Source: a virus
IMG/VR virus record: IMGVR_UViG_3300013093_000351
Location: 1-20,143 of that record
DNA: 20,143 nt
Strand: one strand, 5' to 3'
Shown: in pieces, positions 12,730 to 19,271 of the stretch
How positions within the stretch are numbered: position 1 is the stretch's first letter
Layout: each line of letters opens with the position of its first letter
Made by a program: the position numbers and the translations under genes
The notes under the pieces: model-generated
Database searches by the model: none
What the model saw: only the letters and a program-made list of their open reading frames with translations
Told to the model about the DNA's origin: nothing

Positions 12730-12861
12730 TTATTCTTTACCGTCATCCGTGCCATACAGGCCCGAATCAGGAGCTGATGGTCTCTGTCTATTGGTGGGCT
12801 TAAGTTGTACACGTATTTCTGGAGATGTTCTGGTGGTTAGATTCTGTGATGTTCGGGACAT
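12730..12861 (-). CDS. Possible 43-residue protein in the gene-poor region
   Basis: ATG at 12861 follows GGGAGG by 4 bases, one of the few good Shine-Dalgarno-like sites in this window. The frame stays open for 43 codons to TAA. The translation begins MSRTSQNLTTRTSPEIRVQL, continues KPTNRQRPSAPDSGLYG and ends TDDGKE. It is basic, Ser/Thr/Pro-rich and probably unstructured. Downstream, GGGAGCTTTTTT could end a transcript. Small size and unusual composition leave real doubt. Confidence 0.45.
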   Translation of the reverse strand: MSRTSQNLTTRTSPEIRVQLKPTNRQRPSAPDSGLYGTDDGKE

Positions 12862-12985
12862 GGTTCCTCCCTTGGGCATCGTCTTTCTCGGTTAATTCGA
12901 CTCTTTACTTGGGCGGGAATTTGCAATTGACACATTTAAACACACTTACGTTGGACTATCTTTCTAGTGATAGGGTTTACGCGTT

Positions 12986-13010
12986 AAAAAAGCCCATTTG
13001 ATTGTGGGCT
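12986..13010 (-). terminator. Rho-independent terminator after the Acb2/Tad1-like gene
   Basis: AGCCCA pairs with TGGGCT over an 8-base loop, followed in the minus direction by six T. It ends the operon that starts upstream and passes through 13433-13035. Confidence 0.88.
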
Positions 13011-13034
13011 TTCTCTATTCTGTCTTGCGGCTTT

Positions 13035-13433
13035 CTACATTTGATTCGTACCCTCTACGTTTCTTTTGATCCTGTCTTGGGTGTGTTTGTTCAGCCACAT
13101 TAGTGCTTCCTGTAGTTTTGTTATAGCCATTGCGTTTTCTGTGCATGGGAACTTGTACTGTAGATAGTCCATTCTGTCCAACAATACTGCTATTACTTCT
13201 TCGTTTGTTGTCCCATCGTTGATCGTTATTAGGGTTTTGTCCTCTGTAGAAATTGGACCTTTCTCGATGAACTGTAGTGTCTGTCTCTGTTTGGTTGGTT
13301 GGTCGAAGTTGTCCACCCACGGGTTGTGCACTATCGTGAATGGCAATACGTCATCGGTGTCCTTGGTCCTCCACTGGATCTGAAATTCGCTACGATACTT
13401 GTACTTCTTTTCTAGTATTCTGTATTCTTTCAT
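13035..13433 (-). CDS. Acb2/Tad1 hairpin-domain-like protein, possible anti-defence sponge
   Basis: The protein has 132 residues. Its C-terminal part (about 54-130) reads FIEKGPISTEDKT, then TNEEVIAVLLDRMDYLQ, FPCTENAMAITKLQEALMWL and NVEGTNQ. The pattern C-x-E-N-A-x-A-(I/L)-T-K-L-x-E-A-(L/V)-M-W is the signature helix of the Acb2/Tad1 family. Its characterised members sequester cyclic nucleotides (CBASS signals) or glycocyclic ADP-ribose (Thoeris signal). The first 53 residues (MKEYRILEKKYKYRSEFQIQ) are an extra, beta-like segment. It is the last gene of a tight operon (TAAGTTATG junctions) before a terminator. The domain call is fairly confident. Ligand and anti-defence activity are inference, since many phage relatives are untested. 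Confidence 0.78.
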   Translation of the reverse strand: MKEYRILEKKYKYRSEFQIQWRTKDTDDVLPFTIVHNPWVDNFDQPTKQRQTLQFIEKGPISTEDKTLITINDGTTNEEVIAVLLDRMDYLQYKFPCTENAMAITKLQEALMWLNKHTQDRIKRNVEGTNQM

Positions 13434-13436
13434 AAC

Positions 13437-13664
13437 TTATAATATTATTCCTTTTACTATCGTGTAATCCTTTGGGTCCAAATCGTAGTAGTCTTTTACT
13501 TCGTGACTTCCGTAGTACCACGTGCCCTTGTGATAGTCCAATGCAATTTCTACGGTGTCGCTGATTGGGCCTGCGTCGTTGTACCCGCCCTCGTAACCGT
13601 GAACGAACACTCTCAACTCTGGATCCAATTGCTGTAGTTGCTCTATTAGTTCTCTTACTGTCAT
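13437..13664 (-). CDS. Small conserved phage protein
   Basis: This 75-residue protein starts MTVRELIEQLQQLDPELRVF and continues VHGYEGGYNDAGPISDTVEI. This MTV-ELIE-L--LDP---V----- pattern is very common in small phage proteins of unknown role. An N-terminal helix packs against strands, and the later part (YDLDPKDYTIVKGIIL) is beta-like. Start TAAGTTATG places the upstream stop 3 bases before the ATG. The stop lies 3 bases before the Acb2/Tad1-like start, so the two are probably co-translated. Confidence 0.82.
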   Translation of the reverse strand: MTVRELIEQLQQLDPELRVFVHGYEGGYNDAGPISDTVEIALDYHKGTWYYGSHEVKDYYDLDPKDYTIVKGIIL

Positions 13665-13667
13665 AAC

Positions 13668-14032
13668 TTATCTTCCTTGTATTTTATGATATAGTATGCC
13701 TATGGCGTCCTTTACGAACAAAGTATCGTCGTTGAACATTGTGATCCTTGTTGCGTCTACAGTATCCCCGGTTTCCTTGAACGTACTCATGTCTATTAGG
13801 TGGTACTTGCTGGCCTCCATGTACTTTATGTACGACGCGTTGATTGATTTGAACTCCGTCGATCCGTCTAATTGTAATTCGCTTACTCTTCTATAAACAT
13901 AACTTTATTGTTTGGTGTTAATTCGTATTTACTGTCCGTTTGGTCCTGTGCTGTGTTATTGGTACTCGTGCACGATGGACTACTGGAGTTCAATATCATT
14001 TGTTGCATTAAGAATATGTCTGTGGCTATCAT
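13668..14032 (-). pseudogene. Frameshifted small gene, about 121 codons if repaired
   Basis: ATG at 14032 overlaps the upstream stop (ATGA). The frame reads MIATDIFLMQQMILNSSSPS ... KYELTPNNKVMFIEE and stops at 13883. A second frame, open across that point, continues RVSELQLDGSTEFKSINASY, IKYMEASKYHLIDMSTFK and DTLFVKDAIGILYHKIQGR to TAA at 13668, 3 bases before the next ATG. It has no ATG, GTG or TTG before mid-frame. The total of 365 bases is one short of a whole number of codons, so a one-base loss in GAAGAG would explain the break. I see no slippery heptamer for programmed -1 shifting. An ATG at 13900 with the common AAAGTTATG context is an alternative start. A sequencing error cannot be excluded. 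Product unknown. Confidence 0.6.
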
Positions 14033-14502
14033 ATTGCTACTCCTTCATTTTGGTTATTGTTCCATACCCACACTAGATAATTGTATCTCTTATCGTCTAT
14101 GGTTCCCTTCAGTGGTATGTAAGATCCTACTGCAGAACTCCAATACTCTCCTCTACCTCCCTTTGGAGATTGGTATACATAGTAATTATCTTCTTCGTCC
14201 GCTTCTACTCCAACTAATAGTACCACATCGAAGAAGTCTAGCACTAACGTTCCTATGTGTGGTTTGGCATTTTCGTAGATAGATCTGTACACGTCGTTGT
14301 CCTTGTACGGAGCACTGTCGAACGGTGGGTACATCTCGTTTATCTTGTCTATTTGCTTGTCTATCTCCTCTTTTGGCGTGTTAAGGAAGTAGTCGTGCAG
14401 TTCTCTTATACAGCATTCTGGATATCCGTAATACTCGCCCGATTGTCTCCATTGTTTTATATCTTCTGCTAAATAATCGTGTATCTTGGTGGGTTGTTTC
14501 AT
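14029..14502 (-). CDS. Hypothetical phage protein with YGYPECC motif
   Basis: The protein has 157 residues. Near the start, SGEYYGYPECCIREL carries a G-Y-P-x-C-C motif in a helix. Similar motifs appear in several phage and archaeal proteins of unclear function and could bind metal. The middle is helical and acidic (TPKEEIDKQIDKINEMY). The second half is a beta domain (IGTLVLDFFDVVLLVGV, NYYVYQSPKGGRGEYW, YNYLVWVWNNN). It overlaps the next gene by ATGA and follows a possible 20-residue ORF by 3 bases. The family is not firmly recognised. Confidence 0.8.
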   Translation of the reverse strand: MKQPTKIHDYLAEDIKQWRQSGEYYGYPECCIRELHDYFLNTPKEEIDKQIDKINEMYPPFDSAPYKDNDVYRSIYENAKPHIGTLVLDFFDVVLLVGVEADEEDNYYVYQSPKGGRGEYWSSAVGSYIPLKGTIDDKRYNYLVWVWNNNQNEGVAI

Positions 14503-14505
14503 AAC

Positions 14506-14568
14506 CTATTTCTTTTTGTTTGCTTTAATTTGTTTGACTATTGCTTGTACGTACCAGAATCCTCTCAT
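14506..14568 (-). CDS. Possible 20-residue micro-ORF
   Basis: ATG at 14568 sits 2 bases before the upstream stop codon, and TAG lies 3 bases before the next ATG (TAGGTTATG), the same junction seen between real genes here. The product would be MRGFWYVQAIVKQIKANKKK, a basic amphipathic peptide. It could be a real micro-protein or only a translational coupler. Length alone gives little support. Confidence 0.35.
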   Translation of the reverse strand: MRGFWYVQAIVKQIKANKKK

Positions 14569-14570
14569 GT

Positions 14571-14867
14571 TTAAATGTCTTTTTTCCAGAATTGGTACCA
14601 CTTCTTCTTCGGCGTTGGTAGACACATGCTGAATGGGTTGTCTCCAAAAGATGTCGTCTTTAGGTACTTTGCCGATACCATGTTCAAGAACACTTCTTGG
14701 TACTTTTCGGGTATCTGATCGAAGTCCGCCTCTATCTTAACGTTTAATTGGATGGCACCATCGTTTGGAGTCATCAACGTCAAAATCTCTTGACACTTTA
14801 CTAACTGCGATTTGGCCATCATGATGTTCTTGCCACCGCCTAAATATATCTCGTTTTCGTTGCTCAT
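14571..14867 (-). CDS. Hypothetical phage protein, 98 aa
   Basis: I do not recognise this protein. It contains YLGGGKNIMMAKSQLVKCQE, a beta-like QLNVKIEADFDQIPEKYQEV, and a C-terminal lysine/tryptophan-rich tail (KKKWYQFWKKDI) that might contact membrane or nucleic acid. There is no clear membrane segment. A CATTTATA motif (14883-14890) precedes the gene and the start context is ACAGTTATG. The gene therefore probably begins a transcript that runs toward the Acb2/Tad1-like gene. Confidence 0.75.
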   Translation of the reverse strand: MSNENEIYLGGGKNIMMAKSQLVKCQEILTLMTPNDGAIQLNVKIEADFDQIPEKYQEVFLNMVSAKYLKTTSFGDNPFSMCLPTPKKKWYQFWKKDI

Positions 14868-14882
14868 AACTGTGTTAATTTT

Positions 14883-14890
14883 TATAAATG
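14883..14890 (-). promoter_or_regulatory. CATTTATA motif before the 14571 gene
   Basis: The coding direction reads ATACATTTATAAAAATTAAC, with the motif 15 bases upstream of the ATG. It is one of six similar motifs in front of minus-strand genes. Confidence 0.45.
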
Positions 14891-14925
14891 TATAACAATC
14901 CTACAATACTGTACAGAATAAGTCT

Positions 14926-15342
14926 CTAGTCGTACAGCATTTTTCTGTACTCTTCAGCGCTAATAAGTTTGCCGTGATACCTAATACTCTTCATCGAATA
15001 AGCCCTGTCCATGAGTCTCTGTTTAATCATGGCGTCTGCCTCCTCGGTCCCTGACCAATCGTTATACAACTGCATCTTGGATTCGAGTACGGTGCTATCG
15101 AACTCCATCTTCGGTGTAAAGCCTCGGTCCAATATTTCGTATCTTAAGGACTCGAATCTTTTGTGAGCGTACTCTAACTTATCGTAAAAGAATAGTACGT
15201 GTCCGGTACCGAGTGTGAATTCTTTAGGAGCTTTATCGGTACGTTTGGCCAGTTTGAATACGCGTAAGATCTCTCTGTACTCTGCCACTAGATGCGAATC
15301 GCAGAGCTTTTTTGCTGGAATTGTACCGTTAATTCTCGTCAT
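14926..15342 (-). CDS. denV: Pyrimidine-dimer DNA glycosylase/AP lyase (T4 endonuclease V type)
   Basis: The 138 residues align along their length with T4 DenV. MTRIN at the start leaves Thr as the N-terminal nucleophile after Met removal. HLVAEYREILRVFKLAKR matches T4 HLMAEYRELPRVFGAVRK, keeping His16, Arg22 and the catalytic Glu23. LGTGHVLFFYDKLEYAHKR matches LGAGHVTFFYDKLEFLRKR, and IRYHGKLISAEEY matches the end. The enzyme flips and cleaves cyclobutane pyrimidine dimers and then cuts the backbone, protecting injected DNA from UV. Length equals T4 (138). Its ATG directly abuts the upstream stop. Presence fits a phage of sunlit or exposed habitats. This is the most secure enzyme call in the window. 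Confidence 0.96.
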   Translation of the reverse strand: MTRINGTIPAKKLCDSHLVAEYREILRVFKLAKRTDKAPKEFTLGTGHVLFFYDKLEYAHKRFESLRYEILDRGFTPKMEFDSTVLESKMQLYNDWSGTEEADAMIKQRLMDRAYSMKSIRYHGKLISAEEYRKMLYD

Positions 15343-15810
15343 TTACTTCGTTTGTTTTGCCTTCTTGCCGCTCTCAATGAATCGTTGGAATAGCTTCATC
15401 TCTTCTTCGGCAGAAATCTCAGGCGTGGGCTCGGACCTGTACTTTTCTAACTTATCTTTGGCGTCTTCGCCCAATTCCCATAGGGACTTTGTTTCGGCCG
15501 TTTTGGCCGTCGCTGCAATATTAGCGCCGTGATGTTTTGCGTCTGCCAAAATCTTGAGAAATACTTGCTTGTCGGTGTCCTCTTTTTTAACGGGTTTTTC
15601 TTTGTAAAGCTTTACGTACTTTACTGCGGCGTCGTACCTTTTGTACAAGTCTGGGTTGTCCTGATCCGCTTCCGATATTCCGGCTATGACTTGCATCCTT
15701 GTTATTTCCAAAGAGTCGCTGAATATGGAGTGGATATTGTCGTAATAGAACACGATCAATTTACTCTTGATGTATTTGAAGAATCTCTTCTTCGGTTTCT
15801 GTGGTGCCAT
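15343..15810 (-). CDS. Hypothetical helical protein, 155 aa
   Basis: No family is recognised. The basic N-terminus with a short hydrophobic stretch (KRFFKYIKSKLIVFYYDNIH) could touch membrane or nucleic acid. The remainder is helical and charged (YKRYDAAVKYVKLYKEKP, FLKILADAKHHGANIAATAK, EEEMKLFQRFIESGKKAKQ). The stop codon directly abuts the denV start, so the two are translationally coupled and may share a transcript. Nothing in the sequence ties it to repair. Confidence 0.75.
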   Translation of the reverse strand: MAPQKPKKRFFKYIKSKLIVFYYDNIHSIFSDSLEITRMQVIAGISEADQDNPDLYKRYDAAVKYVKLYKEKPVKKEDTDKQVFLKILADAKHHGANIAATAKTAETKSLWELGEDAKDKLEKYRSEPTPEISAEEEMKLFQRFIESGKKAKQTK

Positions 15811-15815
15811 ATAGT

Positions 15816-16001
15816 TTATTTTATTACTGAATAGTACTTAAATTTTCCGACAGTATTGCACTCTTTAATTAGGGTGTTGATGGCATCTTTCCAACGCTTG
15901 AACTCTTCCTTCTTCCTAGCGTCGGGTTTCTTGTCGAACATGTCCTCGACCTCTAATATAATGTGCCCTATCGGTCTATCGCTATTCTTTTGTTTTGCCA
16001 C
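15816..16001 (-). CDS. Hypothetical 61-residue basic protein
   Basis: The sequence reads MAKQKNSDRPIGHIILEVED and then MFDKKPDARKKEEFKRWKDA, ending INTLIKECNTVGKFKYYSVI. A short strand is followed by charged helices. Its start overlaps the end of the 15982 gene by 20 bases in another frame, and it lies 5 bases before the 15343 gene. The overlap supports translational coupling. Function unknown. Confidence 0.65.
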   Translation of the reverse strand: MAKQKNSDRPIGHIILEVEDMFDKKPDARKKEEFKRWKDAINTLIKECNTVGKFKYYSVIK

Positions 16002-16233
16002 GTTTTTTAGACTTTAACTGTTTCTCCGACGCTGTCTCCTCTTGTACGGGTTGCTCTACTACTGGCGTTGGCTCGGGTTTTACTAACTTTCTGACTGCTT
16101 CCTTCCACTCCGATTTTGGGATGTAGGTCCAATTGCCGCTCTTTACTTTTTGCTCAGCGTCTATATCGTCAGTACGTCTGATTTCGTTTAAATCGTAGCC
16201 TTTACTTGCTTTGATGTTCTTGATACACTTCAT
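15982..16233 (-). CDS. Hypothetical 83-residue protein, next to the homing endonuclease insertion
   Basis: The N-terminal 50 residues look folded (MKCIKNIKASKGYDLNEIRR, GNWTYIPKSEWKEAVRKLV). The C-terminal 33 are Pro/Glu/Lys-rich and probably disordered (PEPTPVVEQPVQEETASE). The ATG at 16233 lies just after one copy of the 31-base repeat that flanks the HNH gene. The second repeat copy is followed by CCTATGAAGCTTCTGC, a start-like ATGAAG that resembles this gene's start and may be a remnant of the original leader. Function unknown. Confidence 0.7.
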   Translation of the reverse strand: MKCIKNIKASKGYDLNEIRRTDDIDAEQKVKSGNWTYIPKSEWKEAVRKLVKPEPTPVVEQPVQEETASEKQLKSKKRGKTKE

Positions 16234-16236
16234 GGT

Positions 16237-16267
16237 TCCATGTATGGTTTTATGTGATTAATTATTT
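16237..16267. repeat. 31-base direct repeat flanking the HNH gene (copy 1)
   Basis: It matches 16951-16981 at 28 of 31 positions, with the last 20 bases (16248-16267) identical. It lies across the stop codon of the HNH gene and the leader of the 15982 gene. Confidence 0.85.
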
Positions 16268-16897
16268 TTTTCTATATGGTCTCTTATGATGTTCATTATC
16301 TGGCTTTAATAAACAATTATCAAAATGCCATCTCAACATTGCATTTCTTCCCGTTTTATTACAATGAGGACATGTAAAAAGTTTAAATAAATTATTTATT
16401 GTGTTTACTTTAGGTTTACTACAATCTTTGTTCCTTGATACGCCTGAGCACGATTTCTCATGTTGAATTAAGTTACCTTTTCCGCCTATTTCATCATTGC
16501 AATATTTACATTTATACTTTTTTTGAATGTATTTATTTTTGTTTAAAATAAAACAATTATCAAAGTGCCAACGTTTCATAGCAGGTTCACCACCTACTTT
16601 AAAACAGTGAGGACACTGTATTTGTTTTTTAGATAACCCACTTAATCTTAAATGATCTAATTCTTTTTTGGATAAGTTCAATCTATCTGCTATTATTATA
16701 GCCGCTTCAAAATCTCCTTGACTATAGTGTATATCAAAATGGTCTTTTATTGATACACATTTTAAATTAGATATATCATTGTTAGTGGTATCTCCATCTA
16801 TATGATGAATTTCGTATGATCTTCCAAATTCATCTAATGGTATTTTTCCATAATTTTTAATCCATATACTTCTATAGCCTTGAACTCTTTTACGCAT
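16262..16897 (-). CDS. HNH homing endonuclease with three zinc fingers
   Basis: The HNH core is at residues 29-57: EIHHIDGDTTNNDISNLKCV and DHFDIH, giving the paired His, Asn and later His. Three zinc fingers follow: C95/C98/H111/C115 (CPHCFKVGGEPAMKRWHFDN), C130/C133/H146/C150 and C176/C179/H191/C195 (CPHCNKTGRNAMLRWHFDNC). Fingers 1 and 3 are near copies. This architecture is typical of free-standing phage HNH homing endonucleases. The gene is clearly more AT-rich than its neighbours and is bracketed by 31-base direct repeats, marking it as a recent insertion between the 17026 and 15982 genes. Activity is likely but target unknown. Confidence 0.94.
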   Translation of the reverse strand: MRKRVQGYRSIWIKNYGKIPLDEFGRSYEIHHIDGDTTNNDISNLKCVSIKDHFDIHYSQGDFEAAIIIADRLNLSKKELDHLRLSGLSKKQIQCPHCFKVGGEPAMKRWHFDNCFILNKNKYIQKKYKCKYCNDEIGGKGNLIQHEKSCSGVSRNKDCSKPKVNTINNLFKLFTCPHCNKTGRNAMLRWHFDNCLLKPDNEHHKRPYRKK

Positions 16898-16950
16898 ATA
16901 TTATTAGTTTAATCTATAATAAATATGCAGAAGCTTCATAGGTTGTTTCC

Positions 16951-16981
16951 TCCATGTTTTATTTTATGTGATTAATTATTT
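16951..16981. repeat. 31-base direct repeat flanking the HNH gene (copy 2)
   Basis: It is 28 of 31 identical to 16237-16267 and in the same orientation. In the coding direction it is followed by ACCTATGAAGC, a vestigial start that resembles the downstream gene's ATGAAG. Confidence 0.85.
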
Positions 16982-17008
16982 GTTCTTTAACTCTTTTACG
17001 AATTTCAT
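16976..17008 (-). CDS. Ten-codon micro-ORF MKFVKELKNK, possible remnant
   Basis: The start context ACAGTTATG matches that of real genes, and the stop falls at the same place in the direct repeat as the stop of the HNH gene. It may be a short leader peptide, or the 5' remnant of a gene whose end was displaced by the insertion. Confidence 0.25.
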   Translation of the reverse strand: MKFVKELKNK

Positions 17009-17025
17009 AACTGTTTTGTTTTTGT

Positions 17026-17292
17026 TTAAAATCTTTTTGATATATTAATAATAAAATCCGTTTCTTCTTTAGACAATACATTCCACTTACTATAAATTTT
17101 GTCTAATGCTTCTATAAACTCTGACTCTGCTACCGATACTTGAGTAGTCATCGCTGAATCTTTTACGTAATCGTTGTTTTTAAGCCACTGTATGACTTCT
17201 TGTATTTCGTGTTCGGCGCATTCGTATAGAAAATCTCCAACTTCTATGTCTGTGTCGATTTCTGTGTCTACTTGTACTAAAATGTTTGGCAT
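17026..17292 (-). CDS. Hypothetical small phage protein, 88 aa
   Basis: It starts MPNILVQVDTEIDTDIEVGD, continues FLYECAEHEIQEVIQWLKNN and ends with a helix (FIEALDKIYSKWNVLSKEE). An acidic strand followed by a D-F-(L/I)-Y-E-C helix is common in small phage proteins, but the role is unknown. It starts with ACAGTTATG 6 bases after the phosphoesterase stop, so both are on one transcript. The HNH cassette follows directly downstream. Confidence 0.75.
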   Translation of the reverse strand: MPNILVQVDTEIDTDIEVGDFLYECAEHEIQEVIQWLKNNDYVKDSAMTTQVSVAESEFIEALDKIYSKWNVLSKEETDFIINISKRF

Positions 17293-17298
17293 AACTGT

Positions 17299-18051
17299 TT
17301 ATTTTATTTTATTAAATGATATTTGTCCGTCAGTAATAATCGTGTACTCTTTACTCGTCTCTTGTACGTCTGTAAAGTAATATCTACCACCGGTTGCTTT
17401 ACCTTTGGTATCTATTTGATCTTGGTGCGTGTGACCAACTACTTGAATAATTTGCTTGCGTAAAGTGTCCTTGTTTGCAGCCATTAAAGAACGCGGTCTG
17501 ATCCACAATGGTCCTTGATATGTCTCGTCTCCGTACCCTTGAGAACCAAAAACCTCACCAGTATCGCTAACTATTCTGTAAGATCGGTATCCAATGGTGT
17601 GAGGTGCGTAGGTGAGTAACTCGTTTACTTTATCGACCATATTGTCTACGGTCCAGCCAACAACCATATCGTCCAACCAAGTCGAGCTCAAACCTGCGTG
17701 TGAGAATACGAACTCATGTTCTCTGTGCGCTACTTGTAAATGTTGCTTGTTCTCTTGCACTAACTGTTTGATCACTACTGCCATCCTAGTCTGGTATCCT
17801 GATGTGGAAGTTTCGTTGATACCTGGGTAATAGTGATAGTCGTGGTTGCCCAATAGCATGATCACTTCTTTGCCGCTTGTCTCCTTAAACTCTACGATCT
17901 CCTTGAAGTTGTGCATCTGCTCTACAGCAGAAATGTTGAAAGAGTCGAAGTAATCGCCCAAGAATATCACCTTATCGGAGTCATTCTCTTGCGCTACGAT
18001 CTGTTTCCATTGGTCTCTACCATGGACATCTGCAATTACACACGTTTTCAT
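17299..18051 (-). CDS. Calcineurin-like metallophosphoesterase
   Basis: The start is placed at 18051 (MKTCVIADVHGRDQW); the frame is open to 18255, but that part overlaps a terminator and regulatory DNA. All five motifs are present in the 250 residues: DVH at 8-10, GDYFDS at 32-37, GNHD at 68-71, SHAG around His118 and GHTH at 206-209. These bind two metals and hydrolyse phosphoesters. Related phage enzymes are polynucleotide, protein or nucleotide phosphatases; the substrate cannot be told here. The leader carries the 34-base promoter-like element and the 30-base repeat, so it probably begins a transcript. Confidence 0.94.
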   Translation of the reverse strand: MKTCVIADVHGRDQWKQIVAQENDSDKVIFLGDYFDSFNISAVEQMHNFKEIVEFKETSGKEVIMLLGNHDYHYYPGINETSTSGYQTRMAVVIKQLVQENKQHLQVAHREHEFVFSHAGLSSTWLDDMVVGWTVDNMVDKVNELLTYAPHTIGYRSYRIVSDTGEVFGSQGYGDETYQGPLWIRPRSLMAANKDTLRKQIIQVVGHTHQDQIDTKGKATGGRYYFTDVQETSKEYTIITDGQISFNKIK

Positions 18052-18070
18052 AGTTTGTTTGATTGTCTTA

Positions 18071-18104
18071 GTAAATATACTAAGCCTTGGTATGCCGGTA
18101 AAAC
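18071..18104 (-). promoter_or_regulatory. Promoter-like 34-base element (copy 2)
   Basis: It reads GTTTTACCGGCATACC, a variable 8-base stretch, then GTATATTTAC in the coding direction. It matches 11437-11470 at 26 of 34 positions with no gaps. The TATATTTA end is 20 bases from the phosphoesterase ATG, a sensible distance for a -7 element. Confidence 0.62.
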
Positions 18105-18123
18105 GTATTTTTTCGGTCTCGGG

Positions 18124-18153
18124 CAACTGATTGGTTTCCAATAGAGAATTTTT
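18124..18153. repeat. 30-base dispersed noncoding repeat (copy 2)
   Basis: It matches 12375-12404 at 26 of 30 positions. The core ATTGG-AAA-CCAAT (minus direction) is a perfect inverted repeat. It lies about 20 bases upstream of the promoter-like element. Confidence 0.7.
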
Positions 18154-18254
18154 GCTGATTTGGAGCTCATGGGCACGCTCTGTCCATTGGGGTAGTTTAC
18201 CATAAATTAGGGTCCATGGGAGCTCACAAATGTGCCCTTTTTCACCATTGGGCA

Positions 18255-18280
18255 TAAAAAAGGCCTCTGACTAGGAGACC
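18255..18280 (-). terminator. Rho-independent terminator after the 18290 gene
   Basis: In the minus direction GGTCTC pairs with GAGGCC (one G-T) over a 7-base loop, followed by six T. It separates the 18290 gene from the phosphoesterase promoter region. Confidence 0.85.
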
Positions 18281-18289
18281 GATCTTATC

Positions 18290-18772
18290 TTAGTATATGT
18301 CTATTCTATTTGCGTTTCTTTTTGTTTCGTGCATCCACTTGTGCATTTGATCTCCGGCAGTTTCTTCCATTTCGTGAGAGTCAGAGTGTTGTCTTGATCC
18401 TTTTAATAATAACTCTTTGATTGTTTTCTTTATTTCAACAATAGAATCTAAGTACTCTTGTAATTGCTCTTGATCTTCAGGAGAAAGTCCTTGCTTTAAT
18501 CTTTCTAACTTCATTTGACTTTCGCTCATTCTACCTTCTTTCATTTTGTTCTTCTCACCGTATACGAAAGACTTTTGCGGTTCGTAACCGTAAGCGATGG
18601 TCTTAACCATACCGCAGTGTTTACATTTGGCCTTTTCAGCGCCTATTTTCTTCCACTCATGAGTGCCAGCATCAGGACATAGGTCCTCTGCCTCTGTTTC
18701 GTGTAGATTGGTATAGTTGCCCTTAAGGGTGTTCAATGTCTCTGCGTATGCCACTGGACTGATATAATTCAT
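18290..18772 (-). CDS. Hypothetical protein with zinc-knuckle, 160 aa
   Basis: Residues about 32-56 contain DLCPDAGTHEWKKIGAEKAK followed by CKHCGMVKTI. A Cys near CPDAGTHEW plus C-x-x-C could form a zinc site, as in small treble-clef or ribbon domains. The rest is helical: SQMKLERLKQGLSPEDQEQL, SIVEIKKTIKELLLK, and a polar C-terminus with DQMHKWMHETKRN. It is the last gene before a terminator. The CATATTTATA motif with ACAAACG lies just upstream (18790-18799). Function is unknown; nucleic-acid binding is a guess. Confidence 0.8.
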   Translation of the reverse strand: MNYISPVAYAETLNTLKGNYTNLHETEAEDLCPDAGTHEWKKIGAEKAKCKHCGMVKTIAYGYEPQKSFVYGEKNKMKEGRMSESQMKLERLKQGLSPEDQEQLQEYLDSIVEIKKTIKELLLKGSRQHSDSHEMEETAGDQMHKWMHETKRNANRIDIY

Positions 18773-18789
18773 GTTGTTTCGTTTGTATC

Positions 18790-18799
18790 TATAAATATG
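18790..18799 (-). promoter_or_regulatory. CATATTTATA motif before the 18290 gene
   Basis: The coding direction reads CATATTTATAGATACAAACG, nearly identical over 20 bases to the copy before the 7138 gene, 17 bases before the ATG. Confidence 0.5.
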
Positions 18800-19003
18800 T
18801 TACTCGTAGACTGGAGATAAAGCTTTTAAGTGTTTGGCCAATTGCGGATCCTTTACTATGTTCAATTCGTAGTCCGTTTTTCCTGTAGCCGATATGATGC
18901 CTGAATATCTCTCTGCAGTGGAGTGCTTAACACAGGTATCGTAACCAAGTTTAACTCTAACTGGATGCACGTCTTCTTTACATACTTTACATTGTTTTGC
19001 CAT
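18800..19003 (-). CDS. Small zinc-finger protein, 67 aa
   Basis: It starts MAKQCKVCKEDVHPVRVKLG and continues YDTCVKHSTAERYSGIISA. C5, C8, C24 and H27 form a plausible zinc site. The rest (GKTDYELNIVKDPQLAKHLK) is like small phage proteins that pair a metal-binding head with a short alpha-beta tail. Its start overlaps the upstream gene end by 17 bases, suggesting coupled translation. No function is known. Confidence 0.78.
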   Translation of the reverse strand: MAKQCKVCKEDVHPVRVKLGYDTCVKHSTAERYSGIISATGKTDYELNIVKDPQLAKHLKALSPVYE

Positions 19004-19220
19004 TGTTTTCTTGTTTTTTAGTGTTAAATAATTCTGGTCTTCTTTCTTTTAGTTTATACATTTCATCGTCTTGCCATACGGGTTTCTGATACTTAGGCTC
19101 GATTATCTTCCATATCATGTGCTCGTATTCTCTACCGTCCCACATTGCAAACAGTATGGACTTGTATTGTGTATCACTAGTGAAGTAAAGGCGCTGCCCT
19201 TTTTCTAATACTATTTTCAT
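18987..19220 (-). CDS. Hypothetical protein, 77 aa
   Basis: The sequence begins MKIVLEKGQRLYFTSDTQYK, then SILFAMWDGREYEHMIWKII, and ends in a polar helix (YKLKERRPELFNTKKQENNG). The first half appears to be a small beta barrel-like unit. Its end overlaps the zinc-finger gene by 17 bases. It follows a 51-base AT-rich intergenic gap after the 19272 gene. Not recognised. Confidence 0.72.
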   Translation of the reverse strand: MKIVLEKGQRLYFTSDTQYKSILFAMWDGREYEHMIWKIIEPKYQKPVWQDDEMYKLKERRPELFNTKKQENNGKTM

Positions 19221-19271
19221 CTTTGTTTTAATTATAATGTAATATAAACAATTTCTACGATTCGGTAAAAT

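Noticed and set aside
18052-18255. 68-codon N-terminal extension of the phosphoesterase
   Set aside because: The fold begins exactly at MKTCVIADVHG, and the extension covers a terminator tail, the repeat and the promoter-like element.
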